NCBI RefSeq assembly: GCF_010667575.1
Contig: NZ_JAABNT010000001.1
Span: 124,001-188,000 of the forward strand
Length of the DNA stretch: 64,000 nucleotides
DNA from: Sulfitobacter sediminilitoris
Lineage (GTDB): Bacteria > Pseudomonadota > Alphaproteobacteria > Rhodobacterales > Rhodobacteraceae
Direction of reading: 5' to 3'
Part shown: piece after piece, positions 16,457 through 27,158 of the stretch
How positions within the stretch are numbered: the first letter of the stretch is position 1
Layout: each line of letters opens with the position of its first letter
Translations under genes and position numbers: made by a program
Notes under the pieces: model-generated
The model's database searches: none
What the model saw: only the letters and a program-made list of their open reading frames with translations
What the model was told of the DNA's origin: nothing

Positions 16457-17407
16457 TCAATTCACTTTCTCTGGCCCCTTCTCTTTGGTGACAGCTATGA
16501 GAATTCGCTCTACATAGCCGCGCCCCAGCGAGCGCTCGCTCACCTTTTTCGACAAATACCTCTTGAAGCGGCCTTCACCGATGTAGTCATGCCTGAACCA
16601 ACGCCTGAACTCCCCCAACGCATCTTCTGGATAACAGTTTGCCAGTTGTGGATTGCTCATGGCTTGAGCGAAGTAGCTGGGATAGTTGTGATTGTACGTC
16701 CGCCGCTCACCAAACCTTAAGTGTAGTGCGGCAGCCTGCCAGTGTTTTGCCCATGCCTGCCCAACACTGATGTCTGGGACGAAATTCTCATCTATGTGAA
16801 GGCCCGCTTCACCCAAGGTGAATATGAGAGTGGCGATCTCTTTGAAAATGCCAAAGTAGCCTTCGGGCACAGCATCATATGTGAGGCTTGCTCGATCCTT
16901 GAATACTCGCCAAACGTCTTCCTCGGGCTTAGCTTCGTAACCAGTGGCATCATAGATGTACCGGTTGAGACCGTGCCTTGAAATCTGCCTGAAGTTCTTG
17001 AGGGCGATTTCAGCTCCCTGACGGCCCGCTTCAAATGCGAAGTATTCCAATATCGCGGTACATACAGCAGCTGGGTAGGCAAAGTACTTACGCTTGCCCT
17101 CAAACACTTCGACGTGAGGCAGAGAGGGGATACCATCACCCTGCTCGTAGAGGATTTCTTTGACTCTCACCACTTCTTTAGGTGGTTGAGCTGAACTCCA
17201 TTCCGAAGACAGAATGCCGATATACTTGTTCCTTAAACCGCAGAGGTCTGCGATTGCCCTTTGGGTCAAGAAAGCGGTGCCGTCACTTAGTACGCCCATC
17301 CCGATGCCATCTGGCTCAGCTTGCTTCTCGACGCGGAGGTTCAGTTCGGGTTGATCCGGGTCAACCGAACGCGGTCGAGTTGGTAGTTTTGAAATTGTTG
17401 GTCGCAT
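16457..17407 (-). CDS. Unknown 316-residue protein directly behind nrdJ
   Basis: The ATG lies 15 bp after the nrdJ stop, and its GGAGG overlaps that stop, so it is co-transcribed and near-coupled to nrdJ. Sampled stretches are about 50% GC against about 63% in nrdJ, suggesting acquisition. Residues 48-65 (LTQRAIADLCGLRNKYIG) look like a helix-turn-helix of the phage antirepressor kind. The C-terminal half has conserved-looking blocks (PDISVGQAWAKHW, FGERRTYNHNYPSYFAQA, ALGEFRRWFRHDY) that recall P63C- or BstA-type phage proteins, but I am not sure of either. No signal peptide or membrane segment. Function unknown; a defence or regulatory role is a guess. Confidence 0.8.
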   Translation of the reverse strand: MRPTISKLPTRPRSVDPDQPELNLRVEKQAEPDGIGMGVLSDGTAFLTQRAIADLCGLRNKYIGILSSEWSSAQPPKEVVRVKEILYEQGDGIPSLPHVEVFEGKRKYFAYPAAVCTAILEYFAFEAGRQGAEIALKNFRQISRHGLNRYIYDATGYEAKPEEDVWRVFKDRASLTYDAVPEGYFGIFKEIATLIFTLGEAGLHIDENFVPDISVGQAWAKHWQAAALHLRFGERRTYNHNYPSYFAQAMSNPQLANCYPEDALGEFRRWFRHDYIGEGRFKRYLSKKVSERSLGRGYVERILIAVTKEKGPEKVN

Positions 17408-17422
17408 TAGCCCGATCCCTCC

Positions 17423-20400
17423 TCAGCTACACCCGGACGTGCCGCCGCAGGTGTTGCACTTCATGCAGGTGCCGTTGCGCACCAGGGTGAAGTTGCCGCA
17501 TTCGCCGCAAGCCTCGCCCTCGTAGCCCTGCATCTTGGCCTTGGTGCGGGCGTCCAGAGTGATAGCCCCGGTTGCAACCGCAGTGGTTGCCGTCATCTCG
17601 GCGACGATGCCGCCCTGCGACAGTTCGGGGGCCAGACCGGAAGAGATATTCGCACCACCCTGCACCACCAGCAATTCCTGTGGCAGGCGGTTGCGCAGGT
17701 AGCCGGTCGAGCTGATCTGGCGCAGCACTTCGAGAGAGTTCGCCGCCGCCGCTTCGGAGAGTTCCGAGACGTTGCCGACGCTTTCCTCTTCCTCGCCGCG
17801 TCCCAGATCGTCGAAGGTGGCGCCTTCGGGCTTCACATGGGCAAGGTCTGTGCGGTCGAGGTAGCTGACCGCCAGTTCGCGGAAGATGTAGTCAAGGATT
17901 GAGGTTGCGTTCTTGATGCTGTCGTTGCCCTGCACCATGCCCGCTGGCTCAAACTTGGTGAAGGTGAAGGCATCGACGAATTCCTCAAGCGGCACGCCGT
18001 ACTGGAGGCCGACGGAAACCGCGATTGCGAAGTTGTTCATCATCGCCCGGAACCCTGCACCTTCCTTGTGCATGTCGATGAAGATCTCACCGAGCTTGCC
18101 GTCCTCGTACTCACCGGTGCGCAGGTAGACCTTGTGCCCGCCGACCATCGCCTTCTGGGTATATCCCTTGCGGCGCTGGGGCATCTTTTCGCGGTGCGAC
18201 TTGACGATTTCCTTGACGATCACCTTCTCGACGATCTTTTCGGCAAGCACGGTGGCTTTCTCCTGAATAGAGCCGGTTTCGAGGATTTCTGCGGCCTCGT
18301 CGTCGTCCTCGACCAGTGCAGCCGCGAGGGGCTGCGAAAGCTTGGAGCCGTCGCGGTAGAGCGCGTTTGCCTTGATGCCCAAGGACCAGCTGAGTTCATA
18401 GGCCTTCTGGCAGTCCTCGATTGTCGCATCGTTTGGCATGTTGATCGTCTTGGAGATCGCGCCAGAGATAAAGGACTGCGCCGCCGCCATCATGTAGATG
18501 TGGCTGTTGACGGAAAGGTAACGCTTGCCCTTCTTGCCGCAGGGGTTGGCGCAGTCGAAGATGCTGTAGTGCTCTTCCTTCAGATGTGGCGCACCTTCGA
18601 GGGTCATCGTACCGCAAACGTGGTCGTTGGCCGCGTCGATGTCCGCACGAGAGAACCCGAGCGACTTGAGCAGATCGAACGTGGGATCGTTCAGCTTTTC
18701 AGCTGGGATGCCAAGGACTTGCGTGCAGAACTCCTCGCCGAGGGTCCACTGGTTGAAGACAAAGCGGATGTCGAAGGCCTGCGCCAGTGCGGCGTCGACC
18801 TTGGCCAGCTCATTGGGGCCAAAACCGTGGCCCATCAGCGTGGTGTGGTTGATGCCCGGCGCGTTGCCGATGGTGCCGTGGCCGACGGCGTAGCCTACGA
18901 TTTCCTCGATCTGGGCAGAACCGTAGCCGAGCTTTTCAAGTGCTGCTGGCACCGACTGGTTGATGATCTTGAAATAACCGCCGCCAGCGAGCTTCTTGAA
19001 CTTTACCAGTGCGAAGTCTGGCTCGATCCCGGTGGTGTCGCAGTCCATGACCAGACCGATGGTGCCGGTGGGCGCGATGACGGAAACCTGCGCGTTTCGA
19101 TAGCCGTTCTCTTCGCCCAGTGTCAGCGCCTCGTCCCAGCAGGACATCGCCACATCGACCAGACCCGGCTGTGGGCAGTTGCCGTGATCCAGCGGCACGG
19201 GCTTCACGCTCAGCTTTTCATAGCCGGTGTCATTGCCATAAGCCGCGTTGCGGTGGTTGCGGATAACGCGCAGCATGTGCTCGGCGTTCTTGGCGTAGCC
19301 GGGGAATGCGCCCAATTCGCCCGCCATCTCGGCGGAGGTGGCATAGGACACGCCTGTCAGGATCGCGGTCAGCGCACCGCAAAGCGCGCGGCCCTCGTCG
19401 CTGTCATAGCTGTAGCCCATGTTCATCAGCAAACCGCCAATGTTGGCGTAGCCCAGACCCAGTGTGCGGAAGTCGTAAGACCTCTGTGCGATTTCCTTGG
19501 AGGGGAATTGCGCCATCATGACCGAGATTTCCAGCGTTACGGTCCAGAGGCGCGAGGCGTGCATGTAGTCTTCGACGTTGAACACACCGTCCTCAAGGAA
19601 GGTCAGCAGGTTCATGGACGCCAGGTTACAGGCGGTGTCATCGAGGAACATGTATTCCGAGCATGGGTTCGAGCCGCGGATCGCGCCGTCTTCGGGGCAG
19701 GTGTGCCAGTCGTTGACGGTGTCGTGGTACTGGATGCCGGGATCGGCGCAGGCCCATGCGGCGTGGCCCACCTGCTCCCACAGATCGCGGGCGCGGATTG
19801 TCTTGGAGGGCTTGCCGGTGACGCGGTCGATCAGCTCCCAATCGGCGTCTTTTTCGACTGCCGTCAGGAAGGCGTTGGTCACGCGGATCGAGTTGTTGGA
19901 GTTCTGGCCAGAGACGGAGTTATAGGCCTCGGAATCCCAGTCTGTGTCATAGGTGGGGAATTCGATGCTGGTGTGGCCCTGCTTGGCGTAATCCAGCACG
20001 CGCTTGACATAAGTCTCGGGGATCGCGACCTTTTTGGCTGCGCGGATTGCCGCTTTCAGTTGCTCGTTCTTGGCAGGATCATAGGCGTCAGCCTCGGCAC
20101 CGTCCCATGCTTTGATCGCGGCGAACAACTCGTTCAACTGGCGCTCGTGCATCTTGGAGCCAGCGACGATGCTGGCCACTTTCTGCTCTTCAAGCACCTT
20201 CCAGTTGATGAAGTCTTCGATATCGGGGTGATCGGCGTCCACGATCACCATCTTGGCCGCACGGCGTGTGGTGCCGCCGGACTTGATCGCGCCCGCAGCA
20301 CGGTCACCGATCTTCAGAAAGCCCATCAGGCCGGAGGATTTGCCGCCACCCGACAGCTTTTCACCCTCACCACGCAGCGAGGAGAAGTTCGTGCCGGTGC

Positions 20401-21064
20401 CGGAGCCGTATTTGAACAGGCGCGCTTCGCGCACCCAAAGGTCCATGATGCCGCCATCGCCAACCAGATCGTCCTTAACGGACTGAATAAAACAGGCATG
20501 CGGCTGCGGATGTTCGTAGGAAGATTTGGAGCGGGTCAGCTTGCCGGTTTTGTAATCGACATAGTAGTGGCCCTGGGCCGGACCGTCGATGCCGTAGGCC
20601 CAGTGCAGGCCAGTGTTGAACCACTGGGGCGAATTCGGAGCAGCACGCTGCGAGGCAAGCATGTGGCGCATCTCGTCGTAATAGGCTTGTGCGTCTTCTT
20701 CTGTGGAGAAGTAGCCGCCCTTCCAGCCCCAATAGGCCCAGGCACCGGCAAGCCGGTCAAAGACCTGCTTGGAGGATGTCTCGCCACCCATCTCTGCGCC
20801 CTCGTCTGCAACGGAACGCCACAGGAATTCGGGAACGCCCTTTTCCTTCACCTTCTTCAGCTTGGACGGCACGCCAGCCTTGCGAAAATACTTCTGCGCG
20901 ATCACGTCGCTGGCGACCTGGCTCCAGCTGGAGGGGACTTCGACGTCATCCAGCTTGAAGACAACAGAACCGTCCGGGTTGCGGATTTCGGATACGGTGC
21001 TGATGAAATCCAGATCCGCGTATGCGTCCTGACCTGCCTTGGTGAATTTGCGTTCGATTTTCAT
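17423..21064 (-). CDS. nrdJ: Vitamin B12-dependent (class II) ribonucleotide reductase
   Basis: A 1213-residue adenosylcobalamin-dependent reductase making deoxynucleotides with or without oxygen. [20 protein letters not shown] around residue 470 holds the active-site Asn-Cys-Glu set; MTGTIG-like [18 protein letters not shown] follows in the barrel. The TSCPD domain is near residue 1000. The C-terminal tail carries CGECGNF and [14 protein letters not shown], a zinc or redox cysteine tail. GAGG precedes the ATG. No nrdAB is seen in the window. The long + strand ORF opposite it is a shadow. It heads a transcript that continues into the unknown 316-residue gene. Confidence 0.96.
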   Translation of the reverse strand: MKIERKFTKAGQDAYADLDFISTVSEIRNPDGSVVFKLDDVEVPSSWSQVASDVIAQKYFRKAGVPSKLKKVKEKGVPEFLWRSVADEGAEMGGETSSKQVFDRLAGAWAYWGWKGGYFSTEEDAQAYYDEMRHMLASQRAAPNSPQWFNTGLHWAYGIDGPAQGHYYVDYKTGKLTRSKSSYEHPQPHACFIQSVKDDLVGDGGIMDLWVREARLFKYGSGTGTNFSSLRGEGEKLSGGGKSSGLMGFLKIGDRAAGAIKSGGTTRRAAKMVIVDADHPDIEDFINWKVLEEQKVASIVAGSKMHERQLNELFAAIKAWDGAEADAYDPAKNEQLKAAIRAAKKVAIPETYVKRVLDYAKQGHTSIEFPTYDTDWDSEAYNSVSGQNSNNSIRVTNAFLTAVEKDADWELIDRVTGKPSKTIRARDLWEQVGHAAWACADPGIQYHDTVNDWHTCPEDGAIRGSNPCSEYMFLDDTACNLASMNLLTFLEDGVFNVEDYMHASRLWTVTLEISVMMAQFPSKEIAQRSYDFRTLGLGYANIGGLLMNMGYSYDSDEGRALCGALTAILTGVSYATSAEMAGELGAFPGYAKNAEHMLRVIRNHRNAAYGNDTGYEKLSVKPVPLDHGNCPQPGLVDVAMSCWDEALTLGEENGYRNAQVSVIAPTGTIGLVMDCDTTGIEPDFALVKFKKLAGGGYFKIINQSVPAALEKLGYGSAQIEEIVGYAVGHGTIGNAPGINHTTLMGHGFGPNELAKVDAALAQAFDIRFVFNQWTLGEEFCTQVLGIPAEKLNDPTFDLLKSLGFSRADIDAANDHVCGTMTLEGAPHLKEEHYSIFDCANPCGKKGKRYLSVNSHIYMMAAAQSFISGAISKTINMPNDATIEDCQKAYELSWSLGIKANALYRDGSKLSQPLAAALVEDDDEAAEILETGSIQEKATVLAEKIVEKVIVKEIVKSHREKMPQRRKGYTQKAMVGGHKVYLRTGEYEDGKLGEIFIDMHKEGAGFRAMMNNFAIAVSVGLQYGVPLEEFVDAFTFTKFEPAGMVQGNDSIKNATSILDYIFRELAVSYLDRTDLAHVKPEGATFDDLGRGEEEESVGNVSELSEAAAANSLEVLRQISSTGYLRNRLPQELLVVQGGANISSGLAPELSQGGIVAEMTATTAVATGAITLDARTKAKMQGYEGEACGECGNFTLVRNGTCMKCNTCGGTSGCS

Positions 21065-21090
21065 TGGTCGCTGCCTCTAAACTAACTGTC

Positions 21091-21156
21091 CTAATACCGA
21101 GCGCCGCACTTTTCACACACGCGAACACCCACCCTTTTCCATGCTGTTTCAGACAT
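21091..21156 (-). CDS. 21-codon CxxC mini-ORF leading into nrdJ
   Basis: ATG 21156-21154 has AGGA six bases upstream and opens 21 codons ending VRVCEKCGARY, then TAG, 26 bp before the nrdJ start. The product is basic and contains a single CxxC. The good ribosome binding site and its position argue for translation. It may be a leader peptide that senses something relevant to nrdJ, or a tiny zinc-binding partner. It is too short to judge by codon use. Confidence 0.4.
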   Translation of the reverse strand: MSETAWKRVGVRVCEKCGARY

Positions 21157-21787
21157 GGGATTCCTGTTCGCCGCCCTCACAAAAGAGGGTTGCGTTCTCG
21201 CAGCTACTGACTGAACTATTGCCGTCTTGTCCTGCCCCATGCCCGGATGCGCCTTTTGAGCGTTAACCACTACATGTTGTGGCGTCATCCTCAGCCCGCA
21301 CAACCTGACGTATCTTCCCCTATTGGGTCAACGGAATTTTTTCGAATTTTTGGAATTCTTGCGGTTGACGCAGGAGCAGTTTTTTGGGCCGACCAGAGCT
21401 TTGTGATTCAAAGGGTTAATATCCCCAATTTCATCCGCAAGCGCCGCGCGCCTCTGGAATGAAATAAGTCATTTGCTTTGGCATATTTAGGCAACCGCGC
21501 TCACCTATTACCTGAGGTTATCCACAGGACATTTCATGCAACCCACTGTCATTTAAAGCCAGATTAACACATGACAAAAACTCTGCCGGGGTCCGGGAAT
21601 TTCGCATTTCTGCAACACCACACGGGTCATTGAACGGAGAATCAGCGCGGACCCGAACTCGTAAGAATACCAGCTGAAGTGGCTTGAGCTTTAAGTTTCA
21701 CTATATGTAGATCCCAGACCGCATCCCAAATGGCCATTCAATCGGGCATGCACCAGAAGTGCCAAAACCGTTCTACATATTTGAAAG
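21157..21787. other. Long AT-richer intergenic region upstream of nrdJ
   Basis: About 630 bp between the nrdJ leader ORF and the tRNA-Pro gene. It is clearly richer in A and T than its neighbours, particularly at 21340-21370. It should hold the nrdJ promoter, for which TTGACC (21331-21326) is one -35 candidate without a clean -10. I looked for an adenosylcobalamin riboswitch and paired NrdR boxes close to nrdJ and found none. A single TTATCCACA (21518-21526) is present. No gene seen. Confidence 0.4.
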
Positions 21788-21864
21788 TGGTCGGAGCGAG
21801 AGGATTCGAACCTCCGACCCCCTGTACCCAAAACAGGTGCGCTACCAGGCTGCGCCACGCTCCG
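21788..21864 (-). tRNA. tRNA-Pro (anticodon UGG)
   Basis: Read on the - strand, the acceptor arms CGGAGCG (21864-21858) and CGCTCCG (21798-21792) pair fully. The T arm GGTTCGAATCC and the D-loop CCTGGTAGCGC are typical. The anticodon stem CCTGT/ACAGG closes the loop TTTGGGT with anticodon TGG. The discriminator base is A and the CCA end is encoded at 21790-21788. The length is 77 nt. Confidence 0.97.
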
Positions 21865-21921
21865 ACTGCCGCTTCTTTAGACAGACTTCACACGAAAGAA
21901 AAGCCCTGATTCATCCAAATC

Positions 21922-22425
21922 TCAGCATGGCCAGACCGGCGACCATTCTGCATGTGCCGGATGGCGCACAAAGCTGCCTTCGGTGATCCCCAAACGCGCA
22001 GCCAGACCGCCGTTGATCTCAAGAACTGTCAAAACACTCCGGCCTCCCGGAATGGGCGTCTCGTCCAAAGGAATCGCATTGTGGTGGATGCGTTGAACCA
22101 CCCCACTTGCATCAATGAACAACATATCAAGCGGTATCAGCGTGTTACGCATCCAGAAACTGGTCCGGCGCGGGCGTTCGTTGACGAAATACATACCTGC
22201 TGAAAGCGGCAGGCTCTCGCGGTGCATCAGACCGCGCGCCTGTTCTTCGGGATCATCTGCCAGTTCTACGTTGAACTGTGCCGTGCCCCAACTTCCTTTG
22301 AGATAGACGATGTTTTCGTCACAAACTGAATTCGCCAAAACCGAAACGGGCCCAAGACCCAGTCCCGCCACAATAAGCCCAATCAGCTGTCTTCTGAACC
22401 ATCTGAATTCAGTACGTGTTCCCAT
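21922..22425 (-). CDS. DUF192 family secreted protein
   Basis: A 167-residue protein with an N-terminal signal sequence (a hydrophobic LIGLIVAGLGLGPVSVLA, then cleavage) and the DUF192 fold: ARGLMHRESLPLSAGMYFV, FWMRNTLIPLDMLFID, and GGRSVLTVLEINGG. The family has no confirmed function. Its start lies 43 bp inside the end of the cold-shock gene upstream, so the two are one transcription unit. Confidence 0.87.
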   Translation of the reverse strand: MGTRTEFRWFRRQLIGLIVAGLGLGPVSVLANSVCDENIVYLKGSWGTAQFNVELADDPEEQARGLMHRESLPLSAGMYFVNERPRRTSFWMRNTLIPLDMLFIDASGVVQRIHHNAIPLDETPIPGGRSVLTVLEINGGLAARLGITEGSFVRHPAHAEWSPVWPC

Positions 22426-22958
22426 GCCTGCACCTCAACGGCCATGTTGCCGCGTTTGCCTTCGATTACGCGCACTGCCAACGCTTCTCCGGGCTGTAGA
22501 TCGGACAGGCCCGACTGATGCACAATCTCGATGTGCACAAATACATCTTCGGGTTTGCCAAAGACATTTGCAAACCCAAACCCTTTCGCCTTATCGAACC
22601 ATTTGACGCGGGCAGGCTCCAACGGCACCGCGCGAATCTCTTCCGGGGCCAGCCCTGCGATATCAACCAAGGCTGTGCTGTGCCCAGTCTCTGGCGGATG
22701 GATCGCAGTGATCTCTATTGCTTGAACCCCGCGATTGGTGTTTTGCACCAGCAGATCAACGCGCGCGCCATCCGCGACAGAGTTTTGACCAAAGTTGCGC
22801 AAAACATTGACGTGCAACAGTATGTCGGGTCCTCCCCCGTCAGCAATGACGAACCCGAACCCTTTCGAGGGGTCAAACCATTTAACCACACCGCTAACGG
22901 GGCTGCGGTCCAGATCAGCCATGATCCCGCCCGCGCTATTGCTCATGTCTTCTGCCAT
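22383..22958 (-). CDS. Cold-shock protein with two cold-shock domains
   Basis: A 191-residue protein with two OB-fold cold-shock domains. The first begins GVVKWFDPSKGFGFVIADGG with DILLHVN after it; the second begins ARVKWFDKAKGFGFANVF with DVFVHIE. Both keep the RNP1 (KGFGF) and RNP2 ((V/L)(F/L)(V/L)H) RNA-binding motifs. Such double-domain proteins are common in alphaproteobacteria and act as RNA chaperones or antiterminators. The start at 22958 (MAEDMSNSA) is the most natural; 22946 and 22922 are also possible, and the last has a better ribosome binding site. Confidence 0.9.
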   Translation of the reverse strand: MAEDMSNSAGGIMADLDRSPVSGVVKWFDPSKGFGFVIADGGGPDILLHVNVLRNFGQNSVADGARVDLLVQNTNRGVQAIEITAIHPPETGHSTALVDIAGLAPEEIRAVPLEPARVKWFDKAKGFGFANVFGKPEDVFVHIEIVHQSGLSDLQPGEALAVRVIEGKRGNMAVEVQAWEHVLNSDGSEDS

Positions 22959-23050
22959 TTTCGTTCTTTGGACCGTCCAGTTCCCTACCTTCTTAGCGGG
23001 CTGATTTTCAAATGACCCGGTCCTCGTCCTTATAAAATATACTACTAAAT

Positions 23051-23656
23051 TTAGGGGCTTAGCCTTGTGATGTCCCATTCGTCATTGGCTGTGGCACGCG
23101 TCCAGCGAAAACGGTCGTGCAACCGGTGGTCCCCGTCAGCCCAGAATTCAATTTCAACCGGGGCAATCCGGTAGCCACCCCAGAACGGCGGTCGGGGCGG
23201 ATTTGGGCCTTTGGTCGCTGTCACCTTGGCAACCTCCGCTATCAAGGCCGCGCGACTGCTGAGCGGTTGGGACTGGTGCGAGGCCCATGCCCCCAGACGG
23301 CTTTTGAGCGAGCGTGACTTGAAATATGCGTCCGCCTGCGGTCCGTTTTCCTTGGTGATCGTGCCCCGCACACGGATTTGCCGGCGCAGCGACTTCCAGT
23401 GCATCACGAAAGCGGCTTTGCCTGCCTGATCCAGTTCCTGGGCCTTCTTGCTTTCGTAGTTTGTATAGAACACGAAAGCGTCTGCCTCGATCTCCTTCAG
23501 CAGCACCATCCGGGCATTCGGCAAGCCGTCGGCGTCTACCGTTGAAAGGGCAATCGCATTTGGATCGTTGATCTCGGCCTCTTCGGCCTCTGCCAACCAC
23601 GACTGCGCGATTTCAAAGGGATCATCCCCTGCAAACTTGCCTGATCGTCCCGACAT
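23051..23656 (-). CDS. pdxH: Pyridoxamine 5'-phosphate oxidase
   Basis: A 201-residue FMN enzyme that makes pyridoxal 5'-phosphate, the last step of B6 synthesis and salvage. It shows [20 protein letters not shown] (FMN binding), [19 protein letters not shown], and the C-terminal [14 protein letters not shown] with conserved Arg and His. Start ATG 23656 is supported by AGAGAG upstream; the longer frame is not. Several PLP enzymes in this window depend on its product. It is divergent from fabI across 233 bp. Confidence 0.94.
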   Translation of the reverse strand: MSGRSGKFAGDDPFEIAQSWLAEAEEAEINDPNAIALSTVDADGLPNARMVLLKEIEADAFVFYTNYESKKAQELDQAGKAAFVMHWKSLRRQIRVRGTITKENGPQADAYFKSRSLKSRLGAWASHQSQPLSSRAALIAEVAKVTATKGPNPPRPPFWGGYRIAPVEIEFWADGDHRLHDRFRWTRATANDEWDITRLSP

Positions 23657-23889
23657 AATACTCTCTAAAAAATGACCCCGCAACCGATGCGAGAGGCCGT
23701 TGCACCCGGCACATGAGCTACAGGAAATGACAGCCAGCAACAACTAAAAGCTGATCTACCAACGAGAATTTTCAATCATGCGGCCTTGCATGCCTGTTGA
23801 TTGTGCAGCCGGAGGACCGACCAGTCTTGATGGCTTGCACGCAATGGCATAAACGAGTTTGACTTAACACAATTAGAATTGGGCATGGC

Positions 23890-24696
<807 letters not shown>

Positions 24697-24706
24697 GCAC
24701 CCGACC

Positions 24707-25309
24707 ATGACATGGGAAAGCATGATCGCCTTTAACCTCGTGCTTCTGGCGGCGCTGGCCAGTCCGGGGGCGGCAATGCTGTACGTGATCAAGACGACCG
24801 TCGCATCCGGCCGCACGGCAGGCATCCTGACAGGCATGGGCCTTGGCACAGCCGCGGCGTGTTGGACGGCATCTGCCTTTCTGGGGCTCGAAGCGTTGTT
24901 TCAGCTTTTCCCCTGGACCTATGCGGCGCTCAAGATTGGCGGTGCGGTGTACCTGATTTGGATCGCTGTGCAGACATGGCGTCATGCCAGACAGCCTATC
25001 TTTGAGGCGGCGACACCACACGGACGCAGCTTCCTTTCGGGTATGGTGGTGAACTTCGGTAATCCGAAATCAATGCTTTTCGCCGCTGCCGTGATTGTTG
25101 TCGTTTTTCCAAAAGGGTTGGCCGCCCTACAGATCGGCCTCGTCGTGCTGAACCACCTCGCACTCGAACTGATCTTCTATGGCTGCTTTGCCATCTTGCT
25201 CAGCGCCCCCTCTGCCAGACGGGGGTATGCCGCGCTGAAACCCGTCTTCGACCGCATCGCCGCAACACTGCTGGGCGCCCTTGGCCTGCGCCTGATCCTG
25301 GAGAAATAG
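24707..25309 (+). CDS. LysE family amino-acid exporter
   Basis: A 200-residue inner-membrane protein with five to six hydrophobic segments and the LysE/RhtB signature near its start ([15 protein letters not shown]). [15 protein letters not shown] in the second half is also typical. It would export an amino acid or a derivative; the substrate is unknown. ATG 24707 is chosen because the family begins here, although AAGGA is rather far upstream. It ends 2 bp before gpt, so the two are probably co-transcribed. Confidence 0.88.
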   Translation: MTWESMIAFNLVLLAALASPGAAMLYVIKTTVASGRTAGILTGMGLGTAAACWTASAFLGLEALFQLFPWTYAALKIGGAVYLIWIAVQTWRHARQPIFEAATPHGRSFLSGMVVNFGNPKSMLFAAAVIVVVFPKGLAALQIGLVVLNHLALELIFYGCFAILLSAPSARRGYAALKPVFDRIAATLLGALGLRLILEK

Positions 25310-25311
25310 AC

Positions 25312-25830
25312 ATGACAGACCGCCTCCCCCACGAAAAAGGCTTTCACATCTCGTGGGACCAGATCCACCGCGACAGCCGCGCGCTGGCCTGGCGGCTTGA
25401 TGGCAAGGGGCCCGACGATGGCGCGTGGCGTGCCGTGGTCGCAATCACGCGCGGTGGCATGGCACCGGCAATGATCGTCGCGCGAGAGCTGGACATCCGC
25501 ACGGTCGATACGATTTCGATAGTGTCCTATCATTCAGGCGGCGGCAAGGCCGACCAGCGGCGCGATGCGAAGGTACTGAAATCACCAGATGCCGAGATCA
25601 TGGGGGATGGCACCGGTATCCTGATTGTCGATGACCTTGTGGACAGTGGCAAGACGCTTGAACTGGTTCGTCAGCTTTATCCCAAGGCGCATTTTGCAAC
25701 CGTCTATGCCAAACCAGAGGGCGAGCCACAGGTGGATACCTTCATCACCGGGGTCAGTCAGGACACATGGATCTTCTTCCCCTGGGATATGGCGCTACAA
25801 TACGTCGAACCCTACCGGGGCAAGGACTGA
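25312..25830 (+). CDS. gpt: Xanthine phosphoribosyltransferase
   Basis: A 172-residue purine-salvage enzyme converting xanthine and guanine with PRPP to nucleotides. The PRPP-binding loop [15 protein letters not shown] is at about residue 100, [17 protein letters not shown] is the pyrophosphate loop, and the C-terminal WIFFPWDM matches Gpt. GGAG lies before the ATG. It follows the LysE gene closely. Confidence 0.93.
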   Translation: MTDRLPHEKGFHISWDQIHRDSRALAWRLDGKGPDDGAWRAVVAITRGGMAPAMIVARELDIRTVDTISIVSYHSGGGKADQRRDAKVLKSPDAEIMGDGTGILIVDDLVDSGKTLELVRQLYPKAHFATVYAKPEGEPQVDTFITGVSQDTWIFFPWDMALQYVEPYRGKD

Positions 25831-25915
25831 TCTTGCCGCTTCATCTTTCCCCTACAATTCCGGGGAGCGCGAGGGGCTGGCCCCTCGCTCCCGCACCCAA
25901 GGCCAGAACCGCCCG

Positions 25916-27094
25916 ATGACGATGACACGCACCAATGCCACCTTCCCGCCCCCCGTGATGGAAGCCCGCCGCTGGCTCGAGGGTGTCAACCACCCTGCCG
26001 ACCGCCCCCTGATGAACGTGAGCCAGGCCGCCCCGGTCGATCCACCCCCACGCGCGCTGCGTGAACACATTGCCGAAATCGCGCTCACGCGGGACGACGC
26101 GCATTTGTACGGACCGGTGTTGGGCCTGCCTGCACTGCGCGCCGAACTGGCGGAGCAGACCACAGCGCATTACGGCGGCGAAGTCGCACCCGCGCAGGTC
26201 TGCATCACGTCGGGCTGCAATCAGGCGTTTGCCGCCACCATCGCCACGTTGTGTGGTGAAGGGGATGAAGTTATCCTGCCAACTCCTTGGTATTTCAATC
26301 ATAAGATGTGGCTTGATATGTCGGGCGTGGCCACCATCGCGCTGGAAACCGGCCCTGATCTTTTGCCTGATCCTGACCGCGCGGCGGCGCTGATCACCGA
26401 CAGAACACGTGCCATCGCACTGGTCACGCCAAACAATCCCGCAGGCGCAGAATACCCATCTGAACTGGGACAGGCGTTCTTTGATCTTGCGCGCAGCCAC
26501 GGCATCGCCCTGATCACCGATGAAACCTACCGCGACTTTGACAGCCGCAGCGGCCCGCCGCATGCGCTGTTTCAGGACCCGGACTGGCATGACACCCTGA
26601 TCCATCTCTATTCGTTCTCCAAGGCCTACCGGCTGACGGGCCACCGGGTCGGCGCGATGATCGCCAGCCAAGAGCGTCTGGCCGAGGCGGAAAAATTCCT
26701 CGATACGGTCGCGATTTGCCCCAGCCAACTGGGCCAGCATGCGGCACTTTGGGGGATGCAGAACCTCAAGCAGTGGCTGGCGGGAGAGCGCGACGAAATC
26801 CTGTCGCGCCGGGCCGCCATCTCGGCCAATATGCCCAAGCTTAAGGCATTGGGCTGGCAGCTGCGCGGTCTGGGTGGCTACTTCGCCTATATGCAGCACC
26901 CTTTTTCGCAAAGTTCAGCGGACCTGGGTCCGCAACTTGTCCGCGATGCCGGTATCCTCTGCCTGCCCGGAACGATGTTCCACCCAGAGGGCAATGCGCA
27001 AGGCGCCCGGGAGCTGCGGATCGCCTTTGCAAACCTTGACGCATCCGGGATTTCACAGCTCTTTGACAGGCTGGCCGCCCTGCCCGCGGCCTGA
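25916..27094 (+). CDS. Pyridoxal-phosphate aminotransferase
   Basis: A 392-residue fold-type I aminotransferase distinct from the one at 11237. VTPNNPAGAEYP is the cofactor Asn-Pro motif, LITDETYRDF the Asp/Tyr strand, and YSFSKAYRLTGHRVG the Schiff-base lysine. PTPWYFNHKMWLDMSG is typical of a family near aspartate/aromatic aminotransferases. ATG 25916 (or 25922) is the likely start, since the longer frame overlaps gpt. The natural substrate is not evident. Confidence 0.86.
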   Translation: MTMTRTNATFPPPVMEARRWLEGVNHPADRPLMNVSQAAPVDPPPRALREHIAEIALTRDDAHLYGPVLGLPALRAELAEQTTAHYGGEVAPAQVCITSGCNQAFAATIATLCGEGDEVILPTPWYFNHKMWLDMSGVATIALETGPDLLPDPDRAAALITDRTRAIALVTPNNPAGAEYPSELGQAFFDLARSHGIALITDETYRDFDSRSGPPHALFQDPDWHDTLIHLYSFSKAYRLTGHRVGAMIASQERLAEAEKFLDTVAICPSQLGQHAALWGMQNLKQWLAGERDEILSRRAAISANMPKLKALGWQLRGLGGYFAYMQHPFSQSSADLGPQLVRDAGILCLPGTMFHPEGNAQGARELRIAFANLDASGISQLFDRLAALPAA

Positions 27095-27158
27095 GGCCTT
27101 GCCCCGCCCCTCAGCAGCGCATAGACACTGCATTTGAGGCGCACAGAGGGAAGCTCAA

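Noticed and set aside
16457..17407. Naming the nrdJ follower as BstA
   Set aside because: The resemblance is to general layout only; I could not match defined BstA motifs from memory, so it stays an unknown protein.
18068..21085. 1005-codon ORF on the + strand opposite nrdJ
   Set aside because: It mirrors the nrdJ codon pattern and has no recognisable domain, while nrdJ on the other strand is complete with active-site motifs. A GC-rich shadow.
21518..21526. TTATCCACA DnaA boxes here and at 1236-1244
   Set aside because: Each is alone, 20 kb apart, without an AT-rich unwinding region or origin genes. Not evidence of an origin.
21699..21710. CACTATATGTAG, resembling an NrdR box
   Set aside because: Single, imperfect, about 630 bp from the nrdJ start and next to the tRNA gene. 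NrdR boxes come in pairs near the promoter.
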